From: CAVRXQ01 sp963838845
GTDB lineage: Bacteria > Actinomycetota > Acidimicrobiia > Acidimicrobiales > Bog-793
Direction of reading: 5' to 3'
Length of the DNA stretch: 64,000 nucleotides
Assembly: GCA_963838845.1 (NCBI GenBank)
Contig: CAWISR010000002.1
Span: forward strand, 248,001 to 312,000
Each line of letters begins with the position of its first letter. Within the stretch, counting starts at the first letter, position 1. Below are positions 25,592 through 33,984 of this stretch, in pieces. A model generated the notes under the pieces. The model saw nothing but the letters and a program-made list of their open reading frames with translations, ran no database searches and had not been told where the DNA came from. Position numbers and translations under genes: made by a program.

Positions 25592-26127
25592 GTGGCCGGA
25601 GCAGAGATCTTCGACTTCGATGGTGTCGCGTTGTTCGAGGCGCTCAACGCGACGCGATCTGCTCGCCAACTGAGCTGGTCTGACGTAGCTGACGAGATCT
25701 GGAGGATGTCTGTCGTGTTGAATCGCGCGCGAATCGACCATCCGATCGCTCCGTCGACGCTCATCAACGTGGACAGACGCGGGAACACAAGCTGCCAACA
25801 CGCCCTGTTCATGCTGAGATGGCTAGGCCGCGCGCCCGAGGATTTCCTCCGCGGTTTGGCAAACACGCAGGGATGGACGGCCTGCCACCCGCCGGTGCTG
25901 ATCGGCGCCTTCGATGGAACCTCAAGAAGCTCTACGAAGCGCTCGACTCCCAACGACGCGAGCACGACAAGACGTGACTCGAGATCGCTCGCATGCTCGG
26001 ATGTACGCCGAGTCAGCTAACCGGACTCCGAACGGCACGTTACGCAACCGGGATGAATGTCGCGATGAAGATTGTTCAGTTGCTCGGTCGCCCGGCTGCC
26101 GATTTCGTGTACGCGGCAAAGTGGTGA
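25592..26127 (+). pseudogene. double helix-turn-helix regulator, broken by a frameshift and an internal stop
   Basis: From GTG 25592 the first HTH unit reads ALFEALNATRSARQLSWSDVADEIW, PIAPSTLINVDRRGNTSCQHALFMLRWLGRAPEDFL. Near 25862 the similarity moves to another frame: LPPAGADRRLRWNLKKLYEALDSQRREHDKT, then TGA 25975-25977, then LEIARMLGCTPSQLTGLRTARYATG, MNVAMKIVQLLGRPAADFVYAAKW to TGA 26125. Both halves belong to one actinobacterial family with two tandem HTH units; the stop replaces the Trp expected in a T-W helix start. One lost base plus TGG to TGA makes it a pseudogene. Base composition here is less GC-rich than the neighbours. Confidence 0.75.
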
Positions 26128-26196
26128 GCCAGCTTCAGAAAGGCTTCGCGACAACGGCGACGCGCGGAGGCCGATGGCCAAAGAATGCGAACCGCC

Positions 26197-26271
26197 CTTT
26201 CCTGTAAAAGCTCCGTTGCATCTTTCCTGTAAACGCTCCCTCGCATTCTTCCTGTAAAGACACCGTTGCAT
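26197..26271. repeat. three tandem copies of a 25-bp unit
   Basis: Units at 26197-26221, 26222-26246 and 26247-26271 share the frame (C/T)(T/C)TTCCTGTAAA..., C(T/A)CC(G/C)T(T/C)GCAT, differing at a few positions each. The units are directly abutting, with no spacers, so this is not a CRISPR. They lie in the 314-base gap 26128-26441 between a pseudogene and a secreted-protein gene; no gene is supported in that gap. Confidence 0.8.
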
Positions 26272-26441
26272 CGAGGAGAAAAGCGCACGACGCGGTGCAC
26301 ACGTTGACCGGAATGCAATGTCCAGGTACCCTCCGCCGGACGACAACACGTCCCGTCTCGGGTGCGACCGGCCAGACCACATGAAGTGCATGCCCAGGCC
26401 GTGCGAAGGCGCGCGAACACCCCTTTATGAAGGGGGAAGCA

Positions 26442-28706
26442 GTGAGACACCGAAGAGCTGTCATCGTTTCTGTGCTTTCAGCGCTTTCGCTCGCGGTGGG
26501 GCTTTTTGCCGCCTCCGTCAGCGCTTCCGCTTCGCCATCACGGAACAGCGCCATTCACTTAGCGCCCAAAGCATTGAACCCACCGGGTGTTACGACTTCG
26601 AACCTGGGTCAGGGCTCGCCAACATTTGTCGGCTCGGCCGCAACTGGTTGCAACTATGCCGGTTGTTCTCTACTTACTGGTCCGTTCCCGACGCCCGCAA
26701 TTTCGCCTTCTTCGGGTTCGCCGTCTGCGACCAGTGTCAGCGCGTCTGCCAACGCCGCGGCGAACTCCACCGCCGACGTTCCCCATGTGGTGCCGGCGCC
26801 GCGCAAGGCCGGGGCGAATGGACCTGACCCGACGCCCCCGACGGTGAGCTGTCCGGGTGCGGGTTGCGACACGATCAGCAACTCGGCGCCCGGCGTGACC
26901 GGCGTGAATGGCCTGAACGCCGTCGACAGCGGCACGCTGTCGACGAATACCAAAGTCGGCGACATCGAACCCGCCGACCAGGGCCTGTGCGCCGGCAACG
27001 GCTACGTCATCGAGGACAACAACATCGGCGAGATCCTCGTCTTCGACACGGCTCTGCACCGCGTGTCGTCCGTGATCTCGTTGGACACGATGATGGGACT
27101 CGGTAGCCCGCTGAACTGGAGCAGCGGCGGGGACATCTCCTGCACCTACGACTACCAAAACGGCGGACACTGGTTCTTCACGGAGATCGTCTCCGCGTCG
27201 AGCGAGGCCAACGACGGTCCGTTCTCAGGTTGCTTCGTCGAAGGTCCGACCGCCGTTGCGAACACCTGCAAGGAGGGCATCGCGGTGACGACGGGGAACA
27301 ACCCGTTTGGTCCCTACAACGTCTATTTCCTCAACGCGGACTACAACCCGGCAGAGCCCGGTTACCCGTACCTGTTGAACGACTTCGCGAAGATCGCCAC
27401 GACGCAAGACGCGTTCCTCGTCTTTTACGATGAATTCCCGATTAATCCGAAGGACACCGGATTCGGCGGTGGCGCCTTCAACGGAGCACAAGAATTGGCG
27501 TTCGACAAGACCGCCCTCGAACAGGGGGCGTCAGCTGCGAATGTCAACGTCGCGATCGAGAACATGGGGCTGCTGCCCACGCCGGACGGGCCGTGCACCG
27601 GCGACGTAGCCCAAGGCCTACCAGCAGGAGCTGCATGCTGGTACCAGGTGATCCCGGCGCAAGCTGCAGATCCATCCCAGTACGACAACAACGGCGGCGG
27701 CGAGGGGTTCATGCTTGCCTCGCTCGACTTCTTCGGCGCCAGTGACACCCGCATCGCCGCCTTCGACTGGGCCGATCTCAGCGCATTGAACAGCCCCGAC
27801 TGCTCTGCCTGCGGGCACATCACCTTTGGAGGGACGCTCATTTCGGGCGTCGAGCAGTATTACGGCGAAGGCTTCCTCGGCGCCCAAAAGCAGGGTCCCA
27901 TTCCGCTCGGCGACGATTGCGCGGCGGCCCAGCTCCCGACGGACACGACGCCGCCGTCCACATGCCCCGAGAACGGCATCGCCACCAACGGCGACGGCAT
28001 GACGCAGGCCGCGCAGGCGCAAGGACAGCTCTGGGGCGCCGTGAGCACCGCGGTCAACCAGGCGTTCACGAGTCACGGGTCGACGAGCTCGGAGATACAC
28101 CAGGGGGCCGCCTACTGGGTGATCGGCACCAACAGCTTCGACCGAACCGGGCAGTTCAGCCTCACCGGCCAAGGCTACGTTTCGGCTGCGCACGAGGACT
28201 TGGAGTTCCCGGCGATCGCGGCGACAGACCAGTCGAGTTCCAGTCCGAACGGTGCGAGCGCGCTCATGACCTTCACCCTCTCGGGCGACGGGGTGGGCGA
28301 CTCCACCACGTCGGTCAATCCGAACGATTACAGCGTGTCCCATCCGGCTGACCACGGGGGCTTTTACCCGAGCACCGCGTACGGTCTGCTCACCAGTACC
28401 TCGAACGGCCTGATCGAGTCCCAGGTGAACATCGCCGACCTCGGTCAGTCACCTGAGGACGGCTTCAGCGAATACCAGGGGTACCCCGGACCGACGCGGC
28501 CAAGGTGGGGCGACTACAGCTGGGCGGTGTTTGTTCCCGGATCCGGATACCGAAGCTCCGGGACGATCTACTTCGCCACGAACTACATCCAATATCCGAA
28601 CTGCACGGGCGGCGCGTTCAACGCGCAAGCATTCGGCACATGCGGCGGAACAAGAGACGGAAAGGCGAACTGGGGAACGTCCGTCAATTCCTTGACGTTC
28701 CACTGA
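26442..28706 (+). CDS. large secreted protein of unknown function
   Basis: From GTG 26442 (AAGGGGGA four bases upstream; ATG 26427 would lie before that site) this is a 754-residue exported protein. Signal peptide to about residue 32, then a Ser/Ala/Thr-rich linker to about residue 110. The rest is rich in aromatic, Gly and Asn residues with at least ten cysteines: GDIEPADQGLCAGNGYVIEDNNIGEILVFD, GGDISCTYDYQNGGHWFFTE, YPYLLNDFAKIATTQDAFLVFYDEF and the C-terminal TRPRWGDYSWAVFVPGSG, IYFATNYIQYPNC. I recall similar exported proteins but no function; a beta-propeller-like fold is only a guess. A strong hairpin follows. Confidence 0.75.
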   Translation: MRHRRAVIVSVLSALSLAVGLFAASVSASASPSRNSAIHLAPKALNPPGVTTSNLGQGSPTFVGSAATGCNYAGCSLLTGPFPTPAISPSSGSPSATSVSASANAAANSTADVPHVVPAPRKAGANGPDPTPPTVSCPGAGCDTISNSAPGVTGVNGLNAVDSGTLSTNTKVGDIEPADQGLCAGNGYVIEDNNIGEILVFDTALHRVSSVISLDTMMGLGSPLNWSSGGDISCTYDYQNGGHWFFTEIVSASSEANDGPFSGCFVEGPTAVANTCKEGIAVTTGNNPFGPYNVYFLNADYNPAEPGYPYLLNDFAKIATTQDAFLVFYDEFPINPKDTGFGGGAFNGAQELAFDKTALEQGASAANVNVAIENMGLLPTPDGPCTGDVAQGLPAGAACWYQVIPAQAADPSQYDNNGGGEGFMLASLDFFGASDTRIAAFDWADLSALNSPDCSACGHITFGGTLISGVEQYYGEGFLGAQKQGPIPLGDDCAAAQLPTDTTPPSTCPENGIATNGDGMTQAAQAQGQLWGAVSTAVNQAFTSHGSTSSEIHQGAAYWVIGTNSFDRTGQFSLTGQGYVSAAHEDLEFPAIAATDQSSSSPNGASALMTFTLSGDGVGDSTTSVNPNDYSVSHPADHGGFYPSTAYGLLTSTSNGLIESQVNIADLGQSPEDGFSEYQGYPGPTRPRWGDYSWAVFVPGSGYRSSGTIYFATNYIQYPNCTGGAFNAQAFGTCGGTRDGKANWGTSVNSLTFH

Positions 28707-28740
28707 CACACACAGAACCGCTCCACCGCTGAGCGGCTGA

Positions 28741-28776
28741 GGATCGACCCCCTGTCAATCGACAGGGGGTCGATCC
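28741..28776 (+). terminator. strong hairpin after the secreted-protein gene
   Basis: GGATCGACCCCCTGTC (28741-28756), loop AATC, and its exact complement (28761-28776) make a perfect 16-bp stem 34 bases after the stop. There is no T-tract, as is usual for many actinobacterial terminators. Confidence 0.75.
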
Positions 28777-28899
28777 GCGTCCGGCACCGCGAGCGCGAGT
28801 GTTCGCCGCGTTCGTACGTGAGATCAGCCCGGAGGCGCGCTACTGACGTCAAGCGAGGGTGACTGGGATCATCGCCAACGCGTCCGTAAAATTCTGAGC

Positions 28900-29328
28900 A
28901 TGACGCCTAGACGCAAGACGGGGCGACACGTGGTCACGAAGTTCGCATTGGGCGTGGCCGTCGTTATCTCCCTCGTACTTGCCGCCGAAGGAAATTCCGT
29001 GGCTCTCGCGGGCCGCTTGAGTGTTGCTCGCCGCGGCGTGGTGCACGGGCTCGTGACCGTAAGTCCTACCTGCCCGGTGCAATCTCCTAGCGAGAAATGT
29101 TCGCGCCCTTTGCAACTCACTGTCGCCGTGCGTTCTGAGGCGGGGACGATCGTCGACTCGACGCGAAGCGACGCGTCCGGGAGATACGTGATCCGCCTGT
29201 TACCCGGGGACTACACCTTGGTCGCGGTCACGAATTCCTCGTGGCCGCGCTGTCCCCCCAAGCCGGTGACAGTGCGCGCCGGCCGGACAACCCGGGCAGA
29301 TATCTCCTGCGATTCGGGGATCCGCTAA
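28900..29328 (+). CDS. secreted carboxypeptidase-regulatory-like beta domain protein
   Basis: A 142-residue protein with a signal peptide to about residue 37 (hydrophobic core VVTKFALGVAVVISLVLAAEG). The mature part matches the CNA_B/transthyretin-like fold: GVVHGLVTVSPTCPV, LTVAVRSEAGTIVDSTRSDASGRYVIRLLPGDYTLVAV, KPVTVRAGRTTRADISCDSGIR. Four cysteines (TCPV, KCSR, RCPP and SCDS) suggest two disulfides. Role unknown. It is convergent with the FtsX operon; the 195 bases between show no gene. Confidence 0.7.
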   Translation: MTPRRKTGRHVVTKFALGVAVVISLVLAAEGNSVALAGRLSVARRGVVHGLVTVSPTCPVQSPSEKCSRPLQLTVAVRSEAGTIVDSTRSDASGRYVIRLLPGDYTLVAVTNSSWPRCPPKPVTVRAGRTTRADISCDSGIR

Positions 29329-29523
29329 CAGCGAAGGGTGCCGTTGAGCATCAGGTGTACGCCCGATCCGCCCCTCCGCGGAGGACGATGAACGCCGTGA
29401 GCTGACCTTTCTGTCGAGCCGGGAGCCGATCGATCCCCGCGTTGGTTCCTGCTTGCTTGATCCTGGTGTTTGCGCTTCCAGACATAGACGGGTGCCAGAG
29501 CGCGGGCTCGGTAGCGGCGCGGG

Positions 29524-31758
29524 TCATTCGTTGCGGGCGACCTCGGGTCCCGTGATCCGGTTGAGGAGCGGGAAGGTCGAGGCGATGATCGCGAGCGAAG
29601 CCGCAAGTCCGCCGAGGACGGTCGCCCAGTACGCGATTCCCGGGATGCTGAACGCGATGCCGACCTGGGAGTGGAGGTAGAGGGCGGCCGACACGAGGCC
29701 GACCAGGATCGACACTGCGGCAACGACGAGGAGCGGCAGCGCGCTCTCCAACGCGACGACGCGGTGCAACAGAGCCGTGGAGACACCAGTGAGCCGGAGC
29801 AGGCTGAACGGACGCTTGCGTTCGCCCAACCCAGCGACGATGTTCACCGCGAGACTGCAGGCGGCGATGATGAGGCTCGCCACGATGATCACGTCGGTCA
29901 TGTCCTGGATCATTGCGAGGAGGCGCGCCGTCGACGGATCGAACGCCTCGACTGCGACCGGTGTTCCCTGGAAGGGAAAGACCCGTTCGAGCGCGGTCCG
30001 TGCCCGTTCGATCGAACTCGACGACCCGTCGGTGGCGACGACGACCGCGTCAACGGGAAGACGCGCGGCCTTCGCCACTGATAGGTCCGCGGACGGCCAG
30101 ACCGTCGACGACGCGTGCGAGTGATGCCCGAGGAGGTTCGAAAGGAAGTAGCCGAGACTCGCCACCGTCGCTCCCGGAGCGCACTTGCCGATCGCGGGAG
30201 TCTTCGCCAGCTGGTCGCACGCGACGACCCCGAACGATTTCATCTGCTGCGCTTGGGATGGGCTCTGGTGCAGCACCGTCACACTGCGCACTCCTGGCGT
30301 CGCGCGGAGCTCGGCAAGCACCTGGCTTGAGACGGAAGGGACTTCGGCGGAAGCGGGACAGTTCGTCGTCGAGAAACTGCAGAACGGGTCGGCAAGCGTG
30401 TCTCTCCCCGCGCTTCCTCCGCCGGAAGTGCTAGTGGCGGCGATGGAGCTGAGCGCCCCGATCAGGGCGCTCGCAACGAAGAGGGCGATCACGAGCCCAC
30501 TGATGAACCGGAAGGCCGCCTTGGGATTGTCGAGGAGCCGGCGCCCGGCGATAAGCGTCGCGGGGCGACTGGCCCGCTTCACCATGAGTCGAGAACCCGC
30601 GGTCGTGAACCACGGTCCCGCGAGAACCAGCCCCACGACAAGGAACGCGAAGCCCACGAGCAGCTCGAGAAGCTGGCCGCCGATGGCGCCCGGCTTGCCG
30701 ACCGCGTCGAAGTACGCGAGCAGGGCGATGCCTGCGAGCAGTGGGATGATCCGCACGATCCGCGGTGGGCGGGATGACGCTCGGCGGTGCACGGCGAGCG
30801 GCGATATCTGGACCCTGCGAAGCGCGAGGCGCGCGGACACGACAGCGGCGACTGGGACGCCGATCACGGCGAGCACGATGTCGATCCAGCGCAGCGAGAG
30901 GTCGCCTTCAGCGAGGGGCGCTCCGGTGAACGGGACGCGGTAGAGCAGCGGTCGGAAGACGAAGAAGAGTGCGAAGCCGACTGCAACGCCCGCAACCGCC
31001 GCAACCACGGCCTCCACCGCGGAGATCACCGCAACCTGACGCGGCGTTGCGCCGACGAGGCGCATCGCGGCGAAGCGCTCCTCACGCCTCGCGGCCGACA
31101 GCCGGCTCGCGGTCGCGATCAAGATCAGCACTGGCAGCAAGAGGGCGACGGCTCCGCCGGCCAGAATGAACTGCAGAACGGGTCCGCTCCCGACGGCGTT
31201 CTGGCAGGCGTAGCAGTTGGCCGGCGTGCGTTGGATGGCCCCGACCTCGACCGCGCCAGGTGCCCGCGACAGCTGGCGCGCGGTGTGGCCGATGACGATG
31301 ATCAGCGAGTTCGGGGACGGAAGCGCCGCGGCGCCGATGGTCCCAATCTCTCGCCCGGGGAACCGGTCGCGAAGTTGGTCCGCCGGTTCGGAAGCGATGA
31401 GCGTCGTGAGGGCGGGCGAGGCGTAGTACTCACCCGGTCCCGGCAGGTGGGGAAGCCCCGGCGGGACCGGAGCGTTTGGCCCGGCGGCGGCAACGTCGAT
31501 CCGGTCGATCGCCTGGTTGCCGAACTGGTCGGTACTCGACAACCACCACAGCCGGTCGGACGCCGGGGTCGGTCGTGACGCCTGTGCCGAGGTGTCGAGC
31601 CAGGCACCACGGTCGGTCTGGGCGCGTAGCCCGTTGACCCCGGCAAGGGCGGCCAGCAGCAGGCCGACGCCGAGGCCGACGGCTGCCGCGGTGACAAGGA
31701 CGCGCAGAGCGGCTTCACGTCCGCTTCCGAGCGTCAGGCGCAGGCCGAGTCGAATCAT
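29524..31758 (-). CDS. FtsX-like ABC transporter permease
   Basis: A 744-residue membrane protein with two FtsX modules. Membrane helices are visible at about residues 18-40, then a large external domain, then clusters near 195-215, 240-265, 295-315, 345-375 and a second set after about 410 and 640-740. The sequences SAARREERFAAMRLVGATPRQVAVISAVEA and GLGERKRPFSLLRLTGVSTALLHRVVALE are the family's coupling loops. MacB/FtsX-type systems extrude peptides, lipids or antibiotics rather than import. It overlaps the ATPase gene (ATGA). Confidence 0.88.
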   Translation of the reverse strand: MIRLGLRLTLGSGREAALRVLVTAAAVGLGVGLLLAALAGVNGLRAQTDRGAWLDTSAQASRPTPASDRLWWLSSTDQFGNQAIDRIDVAAAGPNAPVPPGLPHLPGPGEYYASPALTTLIASEPADQLRDRFPGREIGTIGAAALPSPNSLIIVIGHTARQLSRAPGAVEVGAIQRTPANCYACQNAVGSGPVLQFILAGGAVALLLPVLILIATASRLSAARREERFAAMRLVGATPRQVAVISAVEAVVAAVAGVAVGFALFFVFRPLLYRVPFTGAPLAEGDLSLRWIDIVLAVIGVPVAAVVSARLALRRVQISPLAVHRRASSRPPRIVRIIPLLAGIALLAYFDAVGKPGAIGGQLLELLVGFAFLVVGLVLAGPWFTTAGSRLMVKRASRPATLIAGRRLLDNPKAAFRFISGLVIALFVASALIGALSSIAATSTSGGGSAGRDTLADPFCSFSTTNCPASAEVPSVSSQVLAELRATPGVRSVTVLHQSPSQAQQMKSFGVVACDQLAKTPAIGKCAPGATVASLGYFLSNLLGHHSHASSTVWPSADLSVAKAARLPVDAVVVATDGSSSSIERARTALERVFPFQGTPVAVEAFDPSTARLLAMIQDMTDVIIVASLIIAACSLAVNIVAGLGERKRPFSLLRLTGVSTALLHRVVALESALPLLVVAAVSILVGLVSAALYLHSQVGIAFSIPGIAYWATVLGGLAASLAIIASTFPLLNRITGPEVARNE

Positions 31759-32471
31759 CCGGCCACCGCCACGGTGGTGGTCACTCTTCCGTCGCGAACG
31801 ATGACCTCGCGGTCGGCGTACGCGGCCACGCGCGGCTCGTGCGTGACGAGGACGACCGTCGTCCCTTCTTCGCGTGCCGTGGCGGTCATGAGCCCCATCA
31901 CAAGCTCGCCGGTGAGCGAGTCGAGCGAGCCTGTCGGTTCGTCCGCAAACAGCACGTCTGGATGGGCGACGAGACCGCGCGCCAGCGCGACCCGCTGTGC
32001 CTGCCCGCCGGACATCTCGCCGGTGCGATGGCGCTCCAAGCCATCGAGCTCGAGCCGTTCGAACCAGGCCCGCGCGCCGCGCAAGGCCTCCTCGCGGCGG
32101 ACTCCGCTGAGAAGCAGCGGCAGCGCGACGTTCTCCTCCGCGGTGAGCTCCGGTACGAGCTGGCCGAACTGGAAGACGAAGCCGAAACGGTCCCGACGGA
32201 GACGGCTTCGCTGCTCCTCGCTCATCGTGTCCAGGCGCTGACCGTCGAAGGAGACCGCACCGGACTGTGGGACGAGGATGCCCGCAAGGCAGTGCAGCAA
32301 GGTCGACTTGCCCGAGCCGCTCGGGCCCATCACGGCGAGGATCTCGCCACGCTCGACCGAGAGAGTTGCGCCGCGAAGCGCCGGAGTTTCGCCGAAGGAG
32401 ATTACGAGGTCGCGCGACTCGACGATCACTCTTCCAATCTGGACCACGGAGGAACCATTCGAGCTACTCAT
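31755..32471 (-). CDS. ABC transporter ATP-binding protein (MacB/LolD type)
   Basis: A 238-residue ATPase: Walker A GPSGSGKST near residue 50, Q-loop VFQFGQLVPELTAEENVALPLLLSG, signature MSGGQAQRVALARGL, Walker B VLFADEPTGSLD and H-loop VTHEPRVAAYADREV. The DEPTGSLD and LTAEENV phrases are typical of the FtsX-partner subgroup. It overlaps PadR upstream and permease downstream by four bases each, so all three form one operon. Confidence 0.92.
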   Translation of the reverse strand: MSSSNGSSVVQIGRVIVESRDLVISFGETPALRGATLSVERGEILAVMGPSGSGKSTLLHCLAGILVPQSGAVSFDGQRLDTMSEEQRSRLRRDRFGFVFQFGQLVPELTAEENVALPLLLSGVRREEALRGARAWFERLELDGLERHRTGEMSGGQAQRVALARGLVAHPDVLFADEPTGSLDSLTGELVMGLMTATAREEGTTVVLVTHEPRVAAYADREVIVRDGRVTTTVAVAG

Positions 32472-33004
32472 GACGCCACCTCCTCGGCGAGCGCCGCGAG
32501 CCGCGCCTCGGTGAGGTCGATCCAGCGCAGGTCGGCTTCCAGGTGGAAGAGCCCGTGGTCGGCGAGCAAGGCGTCGACGAGGTTGCCGCGTTGTTTGAGC
32601 TCGGTGAGCTCGCGCATCCGAGCGAGGTGAGCGGCACGCTGAATGTCGAGGTACTCCTCGGCGGGGCGACCGAGCATGAGGGAGAGGACGACCTTCACGA
32701 AGAGATCGGTCTGCAGGTATGGATCAGGCGGGATTGGCTTGCCGAGCCACGCCTCGACCTCGCTCCTTCCTGTCTCGGTAATCGTGTAGCGCTTGCGATC
32801 GGGACCGGCCCCGGGCTCAGCCACCCCCGCGATCGCCTTCCCGTCTCTCGCGAGACGGGCCAGGGTGGCGTACACCTGGCCAAACGGCAGCGGCCTGCCC
32901 CGGCCGAAGTAGGCGTCGTAGTCGCGCTTCAGGTCGTAGCCGTGGCTCGGTTCGCGATCGAGGAGCCCGAGTAGCGCCATGGGAACACTCATACTCGGGA
33001 GCAT
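32468..33004 (-). CDS. PadR family transcriptional regulator
   Basis: A 178-residue regulator. MALLGLLDREPSHGYDLKRDYDAYFGRGRPLPFGQVYATLARLARDGKAIAGV...RKRYTITETGRSEVEAWL is the PadR winged helix with the typical Y-G-x-x-L-K and Y..L.RL. features; the C-terminal half is the Vir-act-alpha dimer helix region. It is first gene of the operon with the ABC exporter, suggesting it controls efflux in answer to an exported or toxic compound. Start ATG 33004; ATG 32992 is possible. Confidence 0.9.
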   Translation of the reverse strand: MLPSMSVPMALLGLLDREPSHGYDLKRDYDAYFGRGRPLPFGQVYATLARLARDGKAIAGVAEPGAGPDRKRYTITETGRSEVEAWLGKPIPPDPYLQTDLFVKVVLSLMLGRPAEEYLDIQRAAHLARMRELTELKQRGNLVDALLADHGLFHLEADLRWIDLTEARLAALAEEVAS

Positions 33005-33017
33005 ACGCTGCGTGTAT
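33003..33017 (-). promoter_or_regulatory. candidate PadR operator over the start codon
   Basis: ATAC (33003-33006), seven bases, GTAT (33014-33017) is an inverted repeat of the PadR kind covering the padR start codon region. On the minus strand TATACA (33018-33013) could be a -10 hexamer eight bases before ATG 33004, which would make a leaderless or very short leader. Confidence 0.4.
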
Positions 33018-33108
33018 ACGTGCGGTCAATAGGGCTTCGCAGTAGGTGTCAGCCGTGTCACAGCACCTGTGACCGAGGTGTCACCAAAGCCGCGGGGTTA
33101 TCCCTCGG

Positions 33109-33801
33109 TCACGGCGAGACTGTCTCCTGATACGTCGTGTGTGCGCTGTCAATCTGGCTTTCCGGAAGGGAGAGCGGGTAACGGGGCTGCCTCGTCGAGC
33201 CCGGCGATTGCGATGCTGGGAAGCGCACCACTACTGCCAGGCCGCCTTCCGGCCCCGGACGGATCGACAAGGTGGCGGCGTGGGCGACAGCGATCGCTCG
33301 CACGATCGACAGGCCAAGGCCGTGCCCGTCCTTGTGATGCGAACGGCGCGGATCAAGTCGCTGAAAAGGCTGGAGGAGGCGATCAACCTGGGCCGGTGCG
33401 ATGAGGGGGCCGGTGTTCGTGATCGCGAGTACGGCTTTGCCGTCTTTGCTGTAGGTCGATACATGAACCTGGCCACCTGCGACGTTGTGCCTGATGGCGT
33501 TCTCGACAAGGTTGGCAACGAGGGATTCGAGAAGTCGCGGGTCTCCATCGACGGGCGCAGAGGCGATGACCATGTCGAGGTGGAGCCCGAGACGGTCGGT
33601 GTCGCGGCCGTCGCGCAGGACTGTGCGGGCGATGACCGAGAGGTCGACACGTTCGCGCTGGTCGAGGCCGCTTTCGCTGCTGGCGAGGGTGAGGAGGGCT
33701 TCGATCAGACGCGCCACGTCGACGACCATCCCGTAGCGGCGGAGCCCGTTCGCGACCGCCGTAGCCAACCGCTCGTGGTCTTCAGCCACCAGCACTCTCA
33801 T
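33109..33801 (-). CDS. response-regulator N-terminus fused in frame to histidine-kinase C-terminus
   Basis: From ATG 33801 this is a 230-residue frame. Residues 1-30 (MRVLVAEDHERLATAVANGL, RRYGMVVDVA) are the first strand-helix of an OmpR-type receiver, with no phospho-Asp site. It then moves straight into RLIEALLTLASSESGLDQRERVDL, the end of a HisKA helix, and a HATPase: NLVENAIRHN (N box), HHKDGHGLGLSIVRAIAVAHAA (G box) and AVVVRFP. The receiver core, DNA-binding domain, kinase sensor and the phospho-accepting His are all missing. A deletion across an adjacent regulator-kinase pair explains this. It probably cannot signal; whether it is expressed is unknown. Confidence 0.75.
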   Translation of the reverse strand: MRVLVAEDHERLATAVANGLRRYGMVVDVARLIEALLTLASSESGLDQRERVDLSVIARTVLRDGRDTDRLGLHLDMVIASAPVDGDPRLLESLVANLVENAIRHNVAGGQVHVSTYSKDGKAVLAITNTGPLIAPAQVDRLLQPFQRLDPRRSHHKDGHGLGLSIVRAIAVAHAATLSIRPGPEGGLAVVVRFPASQSPGSTRQPRYPLSLPESQIDSAHTTYQETVSP

Positions 33802-33984
33802 CGCTACTCCCGGTCGCAAGCGTGGCAGCGGTTGTTTGCCGTTGCGGCGGCACCCGCCAGCGGTTGCGTCTCGTCCACAACATGCCAGGTCGCTGGTTTC
33901 AGCGAGGTCACAATCGTGACCGGGCTGTGACCTCCATTTACGTACAACCTCTGCCAACAGCGCTTCGGCCATGAGGGAAAGCAG

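Noticed and set aside
25975..25977. In-frame TGA read as selenocysteine or a recoded codon
   Set aside because: A separate frameshift breaks the same gene, the expected residue is Trp, and no stem-loop after the codon was recognised; decay is simpler.
26197..26271. CRISPR array
   Set aside because: Units touch each other with no spacers and no cas genes are present.
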